This document shows positions 1 through 7,675 of a stretch of DNA of 37,221 nucleotides, one piece after another (within the stretch, counting starts at the first letter, position 1; every line of letters begins with the position of its first letter). The stretch covers positions 1 to 37,221 of the forward strand of contig SLLL01000209.1 of the NCBI GenBank assembly GCA_007134085.1, in the 5' to 3' direction. Both the position numbers and the translations under genes were made by a program. The notes below the pieces were generated by a model that had not been told where the DNA came from, ran no database searches, and worked only from the letters and a program-made list of their open reading frames with translations. This DNA comes from Balneolaceae bacterium. Lineage in GTDB: Bacteria; Bacteroidota; Rhodothermia; Balneolales; Balneolaceae.

Positions 1-2
1 AC

Positions 3-110
3 CTAAAGAAATGGATGGAGCAGTGGGTTAGAGAAGGAAAAAAATGGCTCTGTTTTTCTTGGGTAACCTTTATCGGTGCAGGCCAGAATCATGCCATTAT
101 GAGTTCTTAA
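3..110 (+). CDS. C-terminal tail of an unidentified upstream gene (5' end outside window)
   Basis: Reading from base 3, an open frame of 35 codons enters from the left edge and stops at TAA 108-110. It is rich in Trp, Lys and aromatic residues (KKWMEQWV near the start, WVTFIGAGQNHAIMSS at the end), which looks like a protein C-terminus rather than random translation. The stop codon is fused to the Shine-Dalgarno of the next gene (taaggag, then ATG at 125), a typical operon junction. I do not recognise the family; an additional component of the restriction cassette is possible. Because it runs off the window, only the tail can be judged. Confidence 0.4.
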   Translation, partial: LKKWMEQWVREGKKWLCFSWVTFIGAGQNHAIMSS

Positions 111-124
111 GGAGCGACTATATA

Positions 125-1417
125 ATGGAAAAGATATTCTTTGAAGAATTTCCTGATAAAACCGATAACCAATTTTATAAACAGGGCAGCAGCCCAGAAT
201 TGCTTAACAAACTGTTAGAATTGTTGGAATCGAGCCATGCTACAGCTATATATGTGTCATTTTATCTTTTCAATAATTGGTATATCTATCAGAAATTAAC
301 AGAGTTGGCCAAAAGAGGAGTTAAGGTTCATGTAGTTTCAATTCCTTTAGAAGGGTATGATGGCAGTAAATCAAAGCATTTAGTAGGTTTTGCCGGAGGA
401 AGTAAATCAAACAAACCCCATAGTAAAAAATCTCTTGCTGAAATAATTTACGCGGATTACTGCTCGAAACAGCATAAGAATTTTATGTTCTATGTTTTTC
501 CGCATGTTTACGTTAGAAGTAAAAGAATGAGACGTTTTTCAAGAGGAAGCCTTCCTTACAGTTTGCACGTGAAGTCTATGCTCATTGTAGAAAAAAGTAG
601 TTTTACAACGGTTTTAAGTTCTTCAAACTTTGCAGTAAGAGATCTTAGAAAGTTCGACTATTTGTACATAAGGAAAACGAATAAAAACCAATCTTCGAAA
701 GAATTTTATACACAGTTAATTAATCACAGCATCCCACTTAAAGAGTTTGATGAAAATGAAAACTACGAATTCAATTATCCTATTAGAAAAACGGAGTGCG
801 TACTGGGAGATAAGTCCATTTTTTCCGCTCCCTTTTTCTTTGACTCAAATTCCAGGATAGAATCACTTCTTATAGCCAAGCTTAAATCAGCAAAAGAGTT
901 AATTGTTATTTGTGCACAACATTTGGCAGCATACCAATATAGATATCAAATAGAGGGTGAAAGTGTAAATAAAAAGGGCATTCTATTTGAAGCTTTAAAG
1001 AATAATCGTGCAAAGAAAGTTTTTATTTCCCAAACGTATTCAATGCAAGGAGTAAGTTTGCCGGATGTACGTAAGCCGGCAAATACAAAACAATTTCAGG
1101 CATTTGCTGGTGCTGTTCAAAATAATGCTGAATCAGCATATAGAGTAAACAGCAATATTCATAGTAAGTTTTTAATAATTGACGATGATGTTTTTTTATC
1201 GTCAGCAAACTTTACCCCTACTCAATTCATTTATTTGCCGGAAGTAAAAATTGGCCGGTTCGATTATGATAAAACCAAAAGTTATTATGGCACACATTCT
1301 GAAATTGCGCACTTCGAGCAAACAAACAATAAAGAAATTAGGGAAGCACTGTTAGCCCATTGCAGATTTATTGAAAAGCACCCAAGCACCCATATTGTTA
1401 AAAATATTGGTAAGTAA
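125..1417 (+). CDS. PLD-superfamily nuclease, putative type II restriction endonuclease (NgoFVII-like)
   Basis: This is a 430-residue protein with two phospholipase-D type HKD half-sites. The second is canonical (HSKFLIID, H346, K348, D353, followed by SSANFT). The first keeps H148 and K150 (HVKSMLIVE, followed by SSSNF), but the usual Asp position is Val155. PLD-fold nucleases pair two HKD motifs across an active site, and the fold occurs in restriction enzymes such as BfiI and the NgoFVII family. Position directly before a C5 methyltransferase and a Vsr homologue argues for the restriction subunit. I chose ATG 125 over the in-frame ATG at 44: it has AAGGAG ten bases upstream, and the longer frame would overlap the upstream gene. 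The nuclease assignment is firm by motif; the restriction role is inferred from context. Base composition is clearly more AT-rich than in the heme genes downstream. Confidence 0.65.
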   Translation: MEKIFFEEFPDKTDNQFYKQGSSPELLNKLLELLESSHATAIYVSFYLFNNWYIYQKLTELAKRGVKVHVVSIPLEGYDGSKSKHLVGFAGGSKSNKPHSKKSLAEIIYADYCSKQHKNFMFYVFPHVYVRSKRMRRFSRGSLPYSLHVKSMLIVEKSSFTTVLSSSNFAVRDLRKFDYLYIRKTNKNQSSKEFYTQLINHSIPLKEFDENENYEFNYPIRKTECVLGDKSIFSAPFFFDSNSRIESLLIAKLKSAKELIVICAQHLAAYQYRYQIEGESVNKKGILFEALKNNRAKKVFISQTYSMQGVSLPDVRKPANTKQFQAFAGAVQNNAESAYRVNSNIHSKFLIIDDDVFLSSANFTPTQFIYLPEVKIGRFDYDKTKSYYGTHSEIAHFEQTNNKEIREALLAHCRFIEKHPSTHIVKNIGK

Positions 1418-1646
1418 GCCTTTTCAAAGAATTAAAAACATTACTTTAGGCGGAGTAAATAGGCATGCAGCACCCTGATGATACAACCTGCATTTTTTAA
1501 TATTTGAAAGGTAATATTGTGATGGAGGTGCGTTGAAGAGATTCGGGAAAAAACGTATACAGCATAAAAGATGTTAACAATTGAAAGCTTCAATAACCCT
1601 GAAAAATGAATAAATTGTACTTTAAAAATTTCAAATATTTGACCAT
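1418..1646. other. Intergenic spacer between PLD nuclease and methyltransferase
   Basis: This is 229 bases of AT-rich DNA with no ORF that I believe. It presumably carries the promoter of the methyltransferase-vsr pair, which would let the methyltransferase be expressed separately from the nuclease, as restriction-modification systems often need. I see no clear controller-protein box. The methyltransferase ATG lies in a CATATG with no recognisable Shine-Dalgarno, as is common in this phylum. Confidence 0.35.
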
Positions 1647-2678
1647 ATGAAAATAGTATCTCTTTTTTCTGGAGCCGGGGGCTTAGATTTAGGCTTTCGA
1701 AATGCTGGCTTTAATGTGTTATGGGCAAATGAATACGATAAATCTATTTGGGAGACCTATGAGAGGAATCATCCTGATACAGTACTAAACAGAGATAGTA
1801 TTGTTGATGTAGATAGCTCGGCAATTCCGGATTGTGATGGAATTATCGGTGGCCCTCCATGCCAAAGCTGGAGTGAAGCAGGAGCATTAAGAGGAATTAA
1901 TGACGCGCGTGGCCAACTGTTTTTTGAGTTCATTCGAATTTTAGTTGATAAAAAACCAAAATTCTTTTTGGCTGAAAATGTCTCTGGTATGCTATCAAAA
2001 CGCCACTCAGAAGCACTGCTTAATATTCTTGAAATGTTTGAACGTGCCGGGTATGATGTGGACTACAAGCTATTGAATGCAAGAGACTTTAATACCCCTC
2101 AAGACCGAAAGAGAGTGATATTTTTAGGGTTTAGAAAAGATTTAAATTTAAAAGTGTCATACCCAAAGCCTGTAAAAAATCCTCCCACACTTAAGGAGGC
2201 TATTGGAGATTTAATTGATACTGTTTTACCGGCAAAAGATAAGAACAAGGCTAATGGAGAAGGCTGCATTATTCCAAACCATGAGTATATGACCGGAGGA
2301 TTCTCTACTATTTATATGTCGAGAAATCGGGTACGGGCATGGAATGAACAATCCTATACAATTCAAGCAGGTGGAAGGCATGCTCCATTACACCCTCAAG
2401 CACCAAAAATGCCAAAAGTTGCTGAAAACAAACGTAAATTCGTTGAAGGCAAAGAAGATTTGTACAGGCGATTAAGTATTAGAGAATGTGCCAGGATCCA
2501 GACTTTTCCGGATGATTTTATTTTTCATTACAAAAATGTTGCCGATGGGTACAAGATGATTGGAAACGCTGTACCGGTAAACCTGGGATATTATTTAGGC
2601 AAGCATGTGATGAGTATATTAAATAGCGAAATTACCAATGAAAAAGAGATTCAAAAACAAATAGAATTCGCAGAGTAG
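1647..2678 (+). CDS. DNA (cytosine-5-)-methyltransferase
   Basis: Transfers a methyl group from S-adenosylmethionine to C5 of cytosine in a specific site and is the protective half of a type II restriction system. At 343 residues it has all the diagnostic motifs in order: motif [12 protein letters not shown] at the N-terminus, motif [14 protein letters not shown] with catalytic Cys72, motif VI ENV, motif [16 protein letters not shown], then the target-recognition region, motif IX ([18 protein letters not shown]) and motif X (MIGNAVPV). Nothing is missing or broken, so it should be active. The target sequence cannot be read from the protein. Three bases separate its stop from the vsr start, so the two are co-translated. 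It presumably protects the host against the upstream PLD nuclease. Confidence 0.95.
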   Translation: MKIVSLFSGAGGLDLGFRNAGFNVLWANEYDKSIWETYERNHPDTVLNRDSIVDVDSSAIPDCDGIIGGPPCQSWSEAGALRGINDARGQLFFEFIRILVDKKPKFFLAENVSGMLSKRHSEALLNILEMFERAGYDVDYKLLNARDFNTPQDRKRVIFLGFRKDLNLKVSYPKPVKNPPTLKEAIGDLIDTVLPAKDKNKANGEGCIIPNHEYMTGGFSTIYMSRNRVRAWNEQSYTIQAGGRHAPLHPQAPKMPKVAENKRKFVEGKEDLYRRLSIRECARIQTFPDDFIFHYKNVADGYKMIGNAVPVNLGYYLGKHVMSILNSEITNEKEIQKQIEFAE

Positions 2679-2681
2679 AAG

Positions 2682-3107
2682 ATGGCTGAGATTGTCTCAA
2701 AACATGGTTTTAAAACTACCAAAAGTAGGTCCAATACCATGAGGCAAATCCAATCAAAAAATACATATCCAGAAGTTCGTTTAAGAAAAGCACTTTGGAA
2801 AAGGGGTGTTAGATACAGAATTAATAATCAAGATATTACAGGCAATCCGGATATCGCAATTAGAAAATATAAACTTGCCATTTTTGTTGATGGCGAATTT
2901 TGGCATGGATACAATTGGGAAGAAAAAAGAGGCAAAATAAAGTCAAACCGCGAATACTGGATAAAAAAAATTGAGGGCAACATGGAGCGCGATCTAAGAG
3001 TAAACGAAGCTCTTAAAAGAGACGGTTGGACTATTCTTAGGTTTTGGGAGAAGGAAATTAAAAACAATTTACCCTCATGTGTAGATAAGGTATTGAAAGC
3101 CATATAG
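2682..3107 (+). CDS. vsr: Vsr-like very-short-patch mismatch endonuclease lacking the zinc-binding residues
   Basis: Vsr nicks DNA 5' of T:G mismatches that arise when 5-methylcytosine deaminates, so it repairs damage caused by the neighbouring methyltransferase. The 141-residue protein matches the family throughout: SRSNTMRQIQSKNT, E31 in the YPEVRLRKAL helix, catalytic D57 in GNPDI, FVDGEFWHG with H75, the EYWIKKIEGNMERD helix and GWTILRFWE. By alignment from memory with E. coli Vsr, the four zinc ligands (Cys66, His71, Cys73, Cys117) are replaced by Glu72, Tyr77, Trp79 and Lys124, while the catalytic Asp and His remain. It is therefore either a metal-free-core branch of the family or a related strand-specific endonuclease. 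The start codon lies three bases after the methyltransferase stop. Confidence 0.88.
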   Translation: MAEIVSKHGFKTTKSRSNTMRQIQSKNTYPEVRLRKALWKRGVRYRINNQDITGNPDIAIRKYKLAIFVDGEFWHGYNWEEKRGKIKSNREYWIKKIEGNMERDLRVNEALKRDGWTILRFWEKEIKNNLPSCVDKVLKAI

Positions 3108-3143
3108 AGACTTATTACAACTTACAGTACCAAACGACCCTAA

Positions 3144-3186
3144 AGCCACGATTGGAGGGCCGATTATCGGACGCTCCAATGTGGCT
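3144..3186. terminator. Long hairpin between convergent vsr and hemL
   Basis: AGCCAC (3144-3149) and ATTGGAG (3151-3157) pair with CTCCAAT (3174-3180) and GTGGCT (3181-3186), leaving one bulged G at 3150. The loop holds a further CCGA/TCGG stem (3160-3163 with 3167-3170). It sits between two genes transcribed towards each other, so a bidirectional terminator is the natural reading. A T-run after the stem is absent on both strands, which leaves a structural repeat as the alternative. Confidence 0.5.
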
Positions 3187-3199
3187 GTATCTTAATTAG

Positions 3200-4498
3200 C
3201 TATCCGGCTGCTTTTATCACGCCGATCGAATCATTAGCTGCGGCGATGGTTTTATCGAGCATTTCGTAGGTGAGTGTGTTTGCCAAAAACCAGCTTTCGA
3301 ATGGTGATGGCGGCAGATAGATTCCCCTTTTTAGCATTTCGTGGAAGAAGGTTTTGAAGAAAACCTGGTCTGTGGTATTGGCTCCCTTAAAATCTTTCAC
3401 TTTTTCTTTTGTGAAGAAGACGCTGATCATCGATCCCACCTGATTCAGGTGGTAATCAATTTCATGCCTGTTCAGTACATCAATCAGATGTTTCTTCAGA
3501 TAATCTGTTTTCTCTTCAAGCTCTACATAATACTCGGGATGTTTTTCAAGGGCGCCAAGCTGTGCGAGGCCCGCACTCATTGCCAGTGGATTTCCCGATA
3601 GTGTACCCGCCTGATAAACCGGCCCTACAGGGGCAATCACATCCATAATCTCTCTCTTTCCGCCAAAGGCTCCAACAGGCAGCCCGCCACCGATGATTTT
3701 TCCGAATGTTACCAGGTCGGCCCAAACATTAAACCGCTCCTGAGCGCCACCCCGAGCGAGGCGGAAGCCGGTCATTACTTCATCAAAAATCAGGACGGTT
3801 TCATGCTCATCGCACAGTTTCCTAAGCCCTTCAAGAAAACCGGGATCTGGGGGTATGCATCCCATATTTCCTGCAACCGGCTCAACAATAATCGCTGCTA
3901 CATTGCCTTTATTTTTTTTAAGCAGCTTCTCAACACTGGCAAGATCGTTGTAATCTGCGTTGAGGGTGTCTTTTGCCGTCCCTTTTGTAACACCCGGGCT
4001 GCTTGGCTTGCCGAGGGTAAGCGCACCGCTTCCGGCTTTAATCAGAAATGCATCCCCGTGGCCGTGGTAGTTTCCTTCAAACTTGATGATCTTCTCCTTG
4101 CCGGTATAACCCCGGGCTACCCTCACGGCGCTCATGCACGCTTCCGTGCCGGAGTTTACCATTCGCACCCGTTCTATGTTAGGCACCATTTGCTGCACCA
4201 GTTGTGCCATCTTTATTTCCAGTTCGGTAGGTGCCCCAAACGAGGTAGAATTAAAGGAAGCGTCCTGAACAGCTTTCACAACAGGCGGATAGGCATGCCC
4301 AAGTATCATCGGGCCCCAGGAGCCTACATAGTCAATAAATTCATTGCCATCTTCATCGGTGATGACAGACCCCTTCGCCTTTTTGAAAAATACCGGAATT
4401 CCACCGACTGATTTAAATGCCCGTGCCGGTGAGTTAACACCACCCGGAATAAATTGCTGTGCTTTGTTGAACAGGTACTCGCTTTTGTTTAATAACAT
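3200..4498 (-). CDS. hemL: Glutamate-1-semialdehyde 2,1-aminomutase
   Basis: Converts glutamate-1-semialdehyde into 5-aminolevulinate using pyridoxal phosphate, the last step of ALA formation in the C5 pathway. At 432 residues it is the usual family length. It starts with the typical [18 protein letters not shown] segment, has [16 protein letters not shown] for cofactor phosphate binding, Asp239 in FDEVMTGFR contacting the pyridine nitrogen, and the Schiff-base Lys267 in [17 protein letters not shown]. The ATG start (4498) is followed by a normal N-terminus. It is transcribed after htpX and hemB on the same strand, but a repeat-filled spacer of about 130 bases separates it from htpX, so a common transcript is uncertain. 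No anomalies were seen. Confidence 0.97.
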   Translation of the reverse strand: MLLNKSEYLFNKAQQFIPGGVNSPARAFKSVGGIPVFFKKAKGSVITDEDGNEFIDYVGSWGPMILGHAYPPVVKAVQDASFNSTSFGAPTELEIKMAQLVQQMVPNIERVRMVNSGTEACMSAVRVARGYTGKEKIIKFEGNYHGHGDAFLIKAGSGALTLGKPSSPGVTKGTAKDTLNADYNDLASVEKLLKKNKGNVAAIIVEPVAGNMGCIPPDPGFLEGLRKLCDEHETVLIFDEVMTGFRLARGGAQERFNVWADLVTFGKIIGGGLPVGAFGGKREIMDVIAPVGPVYQAGTLSGNPLAMSAGLAQLGALEKHPEYYVELEEKTDYLKKHLIDVLNRHEIDYHLNQVGSMISVFFTKEKVKDFKGANTTDQVFFKTFFHEMLKRGIYLPPSPFESWFLANTLTYEMLDKTIAAANDSIGVIKAAG

Positions 4499-4505
4499 AT
4501 GTTTT

Positions 4506-4614
4506 AGTCTTGAGTCTTGAGTCTTGAGTCTTGAGTCTTGAGTCTTGAGTCTTGAGTCGTGAGTCGTGAGTCTTGAGTCTTGAGGAAAATTCTCATGACT
4601 CAGGACTCACGACT
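4506..4614. repeat. Heptanucleotide tandem array (TGAGTCT) with inverted end
   Basis: Ten contiguous 7-base units of TGAGTCT/TGAGTCG fill 4511-4580, with partial units on each side; units seven and eight carry G instead of T at the last position. After a short AT-rich loop, the end of the element is the reverse complement of the array: AGTCGTGAGTC (4555-4565) matches GACTCACGACT (4604-4614) exactly, and 4574-4584 pairs with 4592-4602 with one mismatch. The whole can fold into a long hairpin between hemL and htpX. It may terminate the htpX transcript or be a selfish intergenic repeat; slippage in copy number between strains is likely. Confidence 0.85.
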
Positions 4615-4625
4615 ATCTTCTAATT

Positions 4626-5516
4626 TTAATCGCTCATGTTTTGAAGTGCAGCAATCCGGTCTTCGAGTGGCGGGTGGGTTGCAAAGAGGGCTTTGATCCC
4701 TTTTCGCTTACCACTTGTGATACCAAATGCCTGCATGGATTCCGGCATCTGATTTGGCACGTTCATTTCCCGCTGTAGCCTTTGAAGTGCTGAAATCATA
4801 CCCTGTCGGCTTCCAAGCCTTGCACCGGCTTCATCAGCAACAAATTCACGCCTTCTTGAGAACCAGAATACAATCATAGAAGCGAGGAACGCAAGAATGA
4901 TTTCAGCTATAATGGTTGTAACAAAATAGCCGATGCCTAATCCCTGCTCGTTTTTCAAAACCACACGGTCCACAACAAAGCCTACAATTCGGGCAAGGAA
5001 CATCACAAATGCGTTAACCACACCTTGGATAAGCGCCAGCGTAATCATGTCGCCGTTGGCTACATGGCCAATTTCGTGGCCCATTACGGCACGAATTTCC
5101 TCGCGGTCGAAGCGCTGCATCATACCCTCGCTAACTGCCACAAGAGCTTTGTTTCTGTTTGCACCGGTTGCAAAAGCATTGGCTTGCTGTGCTGGAAAAA
5201 TACCAACTTCGGGCATGCCAATTCCTGCTGCTTTCGACTGCTCTTCAACAAGCCGCATCAGCCATTGTTCACGCTCGTTTCGGGGCTGATCAATAATCTG
5301 AACTTTGGTTGTCCATTTAGCAATTTTCTTTGAAAACAGAAGAGATACGAGTGAAATACCCATACCAAAAATCAGGCAGAATATGAGAAGTGCCTGCAAG
5401 TTCAGGTTGGTTCCGGTTTCATCAAGAAAAGAACCAACACCCAAAATTGACAGGGTTACACTTGCCACAATCAGTATGGCAAAGTTGGTAGCAAGAAATA
5501 ATAGAATACGTTTCAT
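4626..5516 (-). CDS. htpX: HtpX-type M48 membrane zinc metalloprotease
   Basis: Integral-membrane protease that degrades misfolded or damaged membrane proteins, acting on the cytoplasmic side of the inner membrane together with FtsH-type quality control. At 296 residues it is close to the E. coli length. Two hydrophobic N-terminal segments (about 5-28 and 42-61) precede the catalytic zinc site HEIGH at 147-151, then a second pair of hydrophobic stretches (about 160-183 and 196-220), and the third ligand Glu224 in RREFVADEAGARLGS. The substrate-binding stretch AQQANAFATGANRNKALVAVSEG is typical. It is flanked by repeat-filled spacers on both sides, so it is probably transcribed on its own. No unusual residues were noted. 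Confidence 0.95.
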   Translation of the reverse strand: MKRILLFLATNFAILIVASVTLSILGVGSFLDETGTNLNLQALLIFCLIFGMGISLVSLLFSKKIAKWTTKVQIIDQPRNEREQWLMRLVEEQSKAAGIGMPEVGIFPAQQANAFATGANRNKALVAVSEGMMQRFDREEIRAVMGHEIGHVANGDMITLALIQGVVNAFVMFLARIVGFVVDRVVLKNEQGLGIGYFVTTIIAEIILAFLASMIVFWFSRRREFVADEAGARLGSRQGMISALQRLQREMNVPNQMPESMQAFGITSGKRKGIKALFATHPPLEDRIAALQNMSD

Positions 5517-5562
5517 TTTCGTCTGTTAATGCTTAGTTGGGTTATAAAATGTTTTTAAAAGT

Positions 5563-5581
5563 CCACCGCCTTAGGCGGTGG
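5563..5581 (-). terminator. Hairpin likely ending the hemB transcript
   Basis: CCACCGCC (5563-5570), loop TTA, and GGCGGTGG (5574-5581) form a perfect 8-bp GC-rich stem. Read on the minus strand the stem is followed by ACTTTTAAAAAC, a weak T-run, which suits a factor-independent terminator downstream of hemB and before htpX. Confidence 0.55.
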
Positions 5582-5585
5582 GTTT

Positions 5586-5721
5586 AGGGGTGTGTAAGAA
5601 ACTGGTTTAGGGAGGTGTTTTGATTTATAAACACAACGTAGAACCCTAAACACACCCCTCGTTCACCGAATAGTCCGCATTAGGCGGGCATTCGGTTTCA
5701 CATTTCCCCTCTCTAGAGGGG
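5586..5721. repeat. Composite intergenic inverted-repeat element between htpX and hemB
   Basis: Three nested or adjacent palindromes fill this spacer. AGGGGTGTGT (5586-5595) pairs with ACACACCCCT (5650-5659). ACCGAAT (5665-5671) pairs with ATTCGGT (5690-5696) around an inner CCGC/GCGG stem. CCCCTCTCTAGAGGGG (5706-5721) is nearly a perfect palindrome. The combination of a TTTAGGGGTGTGT-like arm with a CCCCTC...GAGGGG hairpin resembles dispersed intergenic repeats known from Bacteroidota genomes (recalled, not searched). No ORF is present. Confidence 0.65.
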
Positions 5722-5737
5722 ATTTGTAATAGTTTCC

Positions 5738-6730
5738 TTAACCATTCAACAACAATCGTGCCGCATCTTTTGCAAAATAGGTTGCGATGATATCAGCTCC
5801 GGCTCTTTTAAACGCAATCAGAGCCTCCATCATTGCATGCTCTTCGTTCAGCCAGCCTTTTTCTGCAGCTGCTTTAATCATGGCGTATTCACCGGAAACA
5901 TTGTAAACCGAAACAGGAATATTCACAGCCTCTTTTACTGCACGAACCACATCCAGGTATGGAAGGCCCGGTTTAACCATAACAATATCAGCACCCTCAG
6001 ATTCATCAGAAACAGCCTCTTTTACCGCTTCCCTTATGTTTGCCGGATCCATTTGATAGGTTTTTTTATCGCCAAATCCGGGTGCAGAATCCAGAGCATC
6101 GCGAAACGGGCCATAGTAGGATGACGCATATTTTGCACTGTACGCCATAATTCCGGTATTGTGGAAACTGGCATCTTCAAGAAACTCTCGCATTATCATA
6201 ATCCGCCCGTCCATCATATCGGATGGAGCTACAAAATCGGCACCGGCTTCTGCGTGGCTTACCGCCATTCTGGCAAGCAGCTCCGCACTTTCGTCATTAA
6301 CTATCTGCCCATCTTTTACGATGCCATCGTGCCCATAGCTGCTGTATGGGTCGAGCGCCACATCAGTCATTACCACCAAATCAGGAAACTCTTTCTTTAT
6401 CGCACGTACTGTTTGCTGCATCAATCCATCCGGGTTCAGAGCTTCTGTACCTTCATTATCTTTTTTATTGTCGGGCACTTTCGCGAAGAGCAACACTGAT
6501 GGAATCCCCAGCTTGCTGACCTCTTCCACTTCCTTCAAAAGAAGATCGGCCGTAAACCGAAAATAGCCGGGCATAGACTGTATCTCTGCCTTTTCACCTT
6601 TCCCCTCCATCACAAAAAGAGGAGCGATAAAGTCTTGAACTGAAAGTGAGTGCTCGGCTACCATCCCCCGAAGTTTTTCACCGGTGCGAAGCCGCCTGCC
6701 TCTGAAATAGGGATATTCTGAATGGCTCAT
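5738..6730 (-). CDS. hemB: Porphobilinogen synthase (delta-aminolevulinic acid dehydratase), magnesium-type
   Basis: Condenses two 5-aminolevulinate molecules into porphobilinogen, the step after HemL in tetrapyrrole synthesis. At 330 residues it has the full family pattern: the N-terminal RGRRLR region, PLFVMEG, Lys200 in AYSAKYASSYYGPFRDA and the Schiff-base Lys253 in MVKPGLPYLD. In the metal loop (DVALDPYSSYGHDG, 123-136) Asp127 and Asp135 replace the cysteines of zinc enzymes, which places it in the zinc-independent, Mg-using class. Only 18 bases separate its start from the stop of the ChaN-like gene upstream, so the two are almost certainly co-transcribed. The GC-rich hairpin downstream probably ends the transcript. 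Confidence 0.97.
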   Translation of the reverse strand: MSHSEYPYFRGRRLRTGEKLRGMVAEHSLSVQDFIAPLFVMEGKGEKAEIQSMPGYFRFTADLLLKEVEEVSKLGIPSVLLFAKVPDNKKDNEGTEALNPDGLMQQTVRAIKKEFPDLVVMTDVALDPYSSYGHDGIVKDGQIVNDESAELLARMAVSHAEAGADFVAPSDMMDGRIMIMREFLEDASFHNTGIMAYSAKYASSYYGPFRDALDSAPGFGDKKTYQMDPANIREAVKEAVSDESEGADIVMVKPGLPYLDVVRAVKEAVNIPVSVYNVSGEYAMIKAAAEKGWLNEEHAMMEALIAFKRAGADIIATYFAKDAARLLLNG

Positions 6731-6748
6731 AGTTGTGAATCTTTATCT

Positions 6749-7609
6749 TTAATAGGTGGTGGTCATACGCGATGGCACTACAAGCGTAACATCGGCCGAT
6801 TGTAGTTTTTCAGGGTCCACATCAAGCGGATCATCAACCGTAATCGTGTTGATGGTGAAGATTTCGTAGCCGGACACCATTTCGTTGATGTACCAGATGA
6901 TTCCTTCCCAATCGTTGGAGTGGTATGAACCGTTCAGATGTAATAAGCGGTCGTTCAATCCCATATTCAATATAATGAAGTGCGCCATGGTAGCATCTTT
7001 AACAGCCTGGGCGTAAATGAGGTTTTCGCCACCATGGCCGTGCCCCATTTGCAGCATGTTTTGGTATGCGGGCAGATCCTTATCCACCTCAATGGGGAGA
7101 GGAGCGATCCATCGTTGAGCGGTTGTACTGAGCGCATCAAGAGCTTCAAGCCCCTCCCGAAAAACCGACGAGGCATATCTTCTCGGGATATTCGTTGCTA
7201 CAACTTTCAACCCGTTCGATTTTGCAAACTCTACAATGGGTTTATAATCGGTTTGATAGTTATTCCACAAACGGGCTTCACTCTCGAAGCTGCTCTGGCT
7301 TATTAAGCCGCTAAAGTATTCGTCAATCAAAATTTGCTGATCGGCTTCAAACATTTCCATCCCGATGATGGTATTTCGGGACGTATCTTCAGCCAGATCC
7401 CGTGCCATTTCATGCTGCAGCCAGTGTGCAATGGCGCTGTTATGCAGCTCACCAAAGAAAATCAGGTCGTTCTGAAGGGCTCTTTCAATTAGCTCAGAAT
7501 AACTGATCAAATCTCCGTCTTTGGTGTAAAGAAGGTAGGCCGGTTTATCTGCTTTTGATGATGCCAACAGAAAAACCCCGGCAATAATTAAAAATAACAG
7601 CTGCTTCAT
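6749..7609 (-). CDS. ChaN-like haem/iron-associated exported protein (Cofac_haem_bdg family)
   Basis: The 286-residue protein begins with an export signal (MKQLLFLIIAGVFLLASS) without a lipobox cysteine. It then shows the ChaN/Tiki-like core: LIFFGELHNSAIAHWLQ, a GMEMFEADQQ strand, VVATNIPRRYASSV, a GHGHGG segment and FIILNMGLNDRLLHLNGSYHS. Campylobacter ChaN is an iron-regulated surface lipoprotein that binds haem; the wider superfamily includes metalloproteases of the TIKI/TraB type. Conserved Glu and His residues of the core are present. Being 18 bases upstream of hemB supports a job linked to haem or iron, though substrate and direction are unknown. It probably acts in the periplasm or at the cell surface. 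Confidence 0.82.
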   Translation of the reverse strand: MKQLLFLIIAGVFLLASSKADKPAYLLYTKDGDLISYSELIERALQNDLIFFGELHNSAIAHWLQHEMARDLAEDTSRNTIIGMEMFEADQQILIDEYFSGLISQSSFESEARLWNNYQTDYKPIVEFAKSNGLKVVATNIPRRYASSVFREGLEALDALSTTAQRWIAPLPIEVDKDLPAYQNMLQMGHGHGGENLIYAQAVKDATMAHFIILNMGLNDRLLHLNGSYHSNDWEGIIWYINEMVSGYEIFTINTITVDDPLDVDPEKLQSADVTLVVPSRMTTTY

Positions 7610-7675
7610 AAGATTATTCTTTTGATACGTTTTGCTAATGATATTGATGTGATATGAATTGGCTGTTAAGTTGTT

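Noticed and set aside
44-124. Upstream ATG at 44 as start of the PLD nuclease
   Set aside because: It would overlap the open tail of the preceding gene, and ATG 125 has a clear AAGGAG.
3803-4411. 202-codon plus-strand open frame
   Set aside because: Lies entirely antisense to hemL, whose catalytic motifs are intact; the translation has no domain character.
4506-4585. Short regularly spaced repeats suggesting a CRISPR-like array
   Set aside because: The units are 7 bases, contiguous and without spacers; no cas genes are nearby. It is a tandem array.
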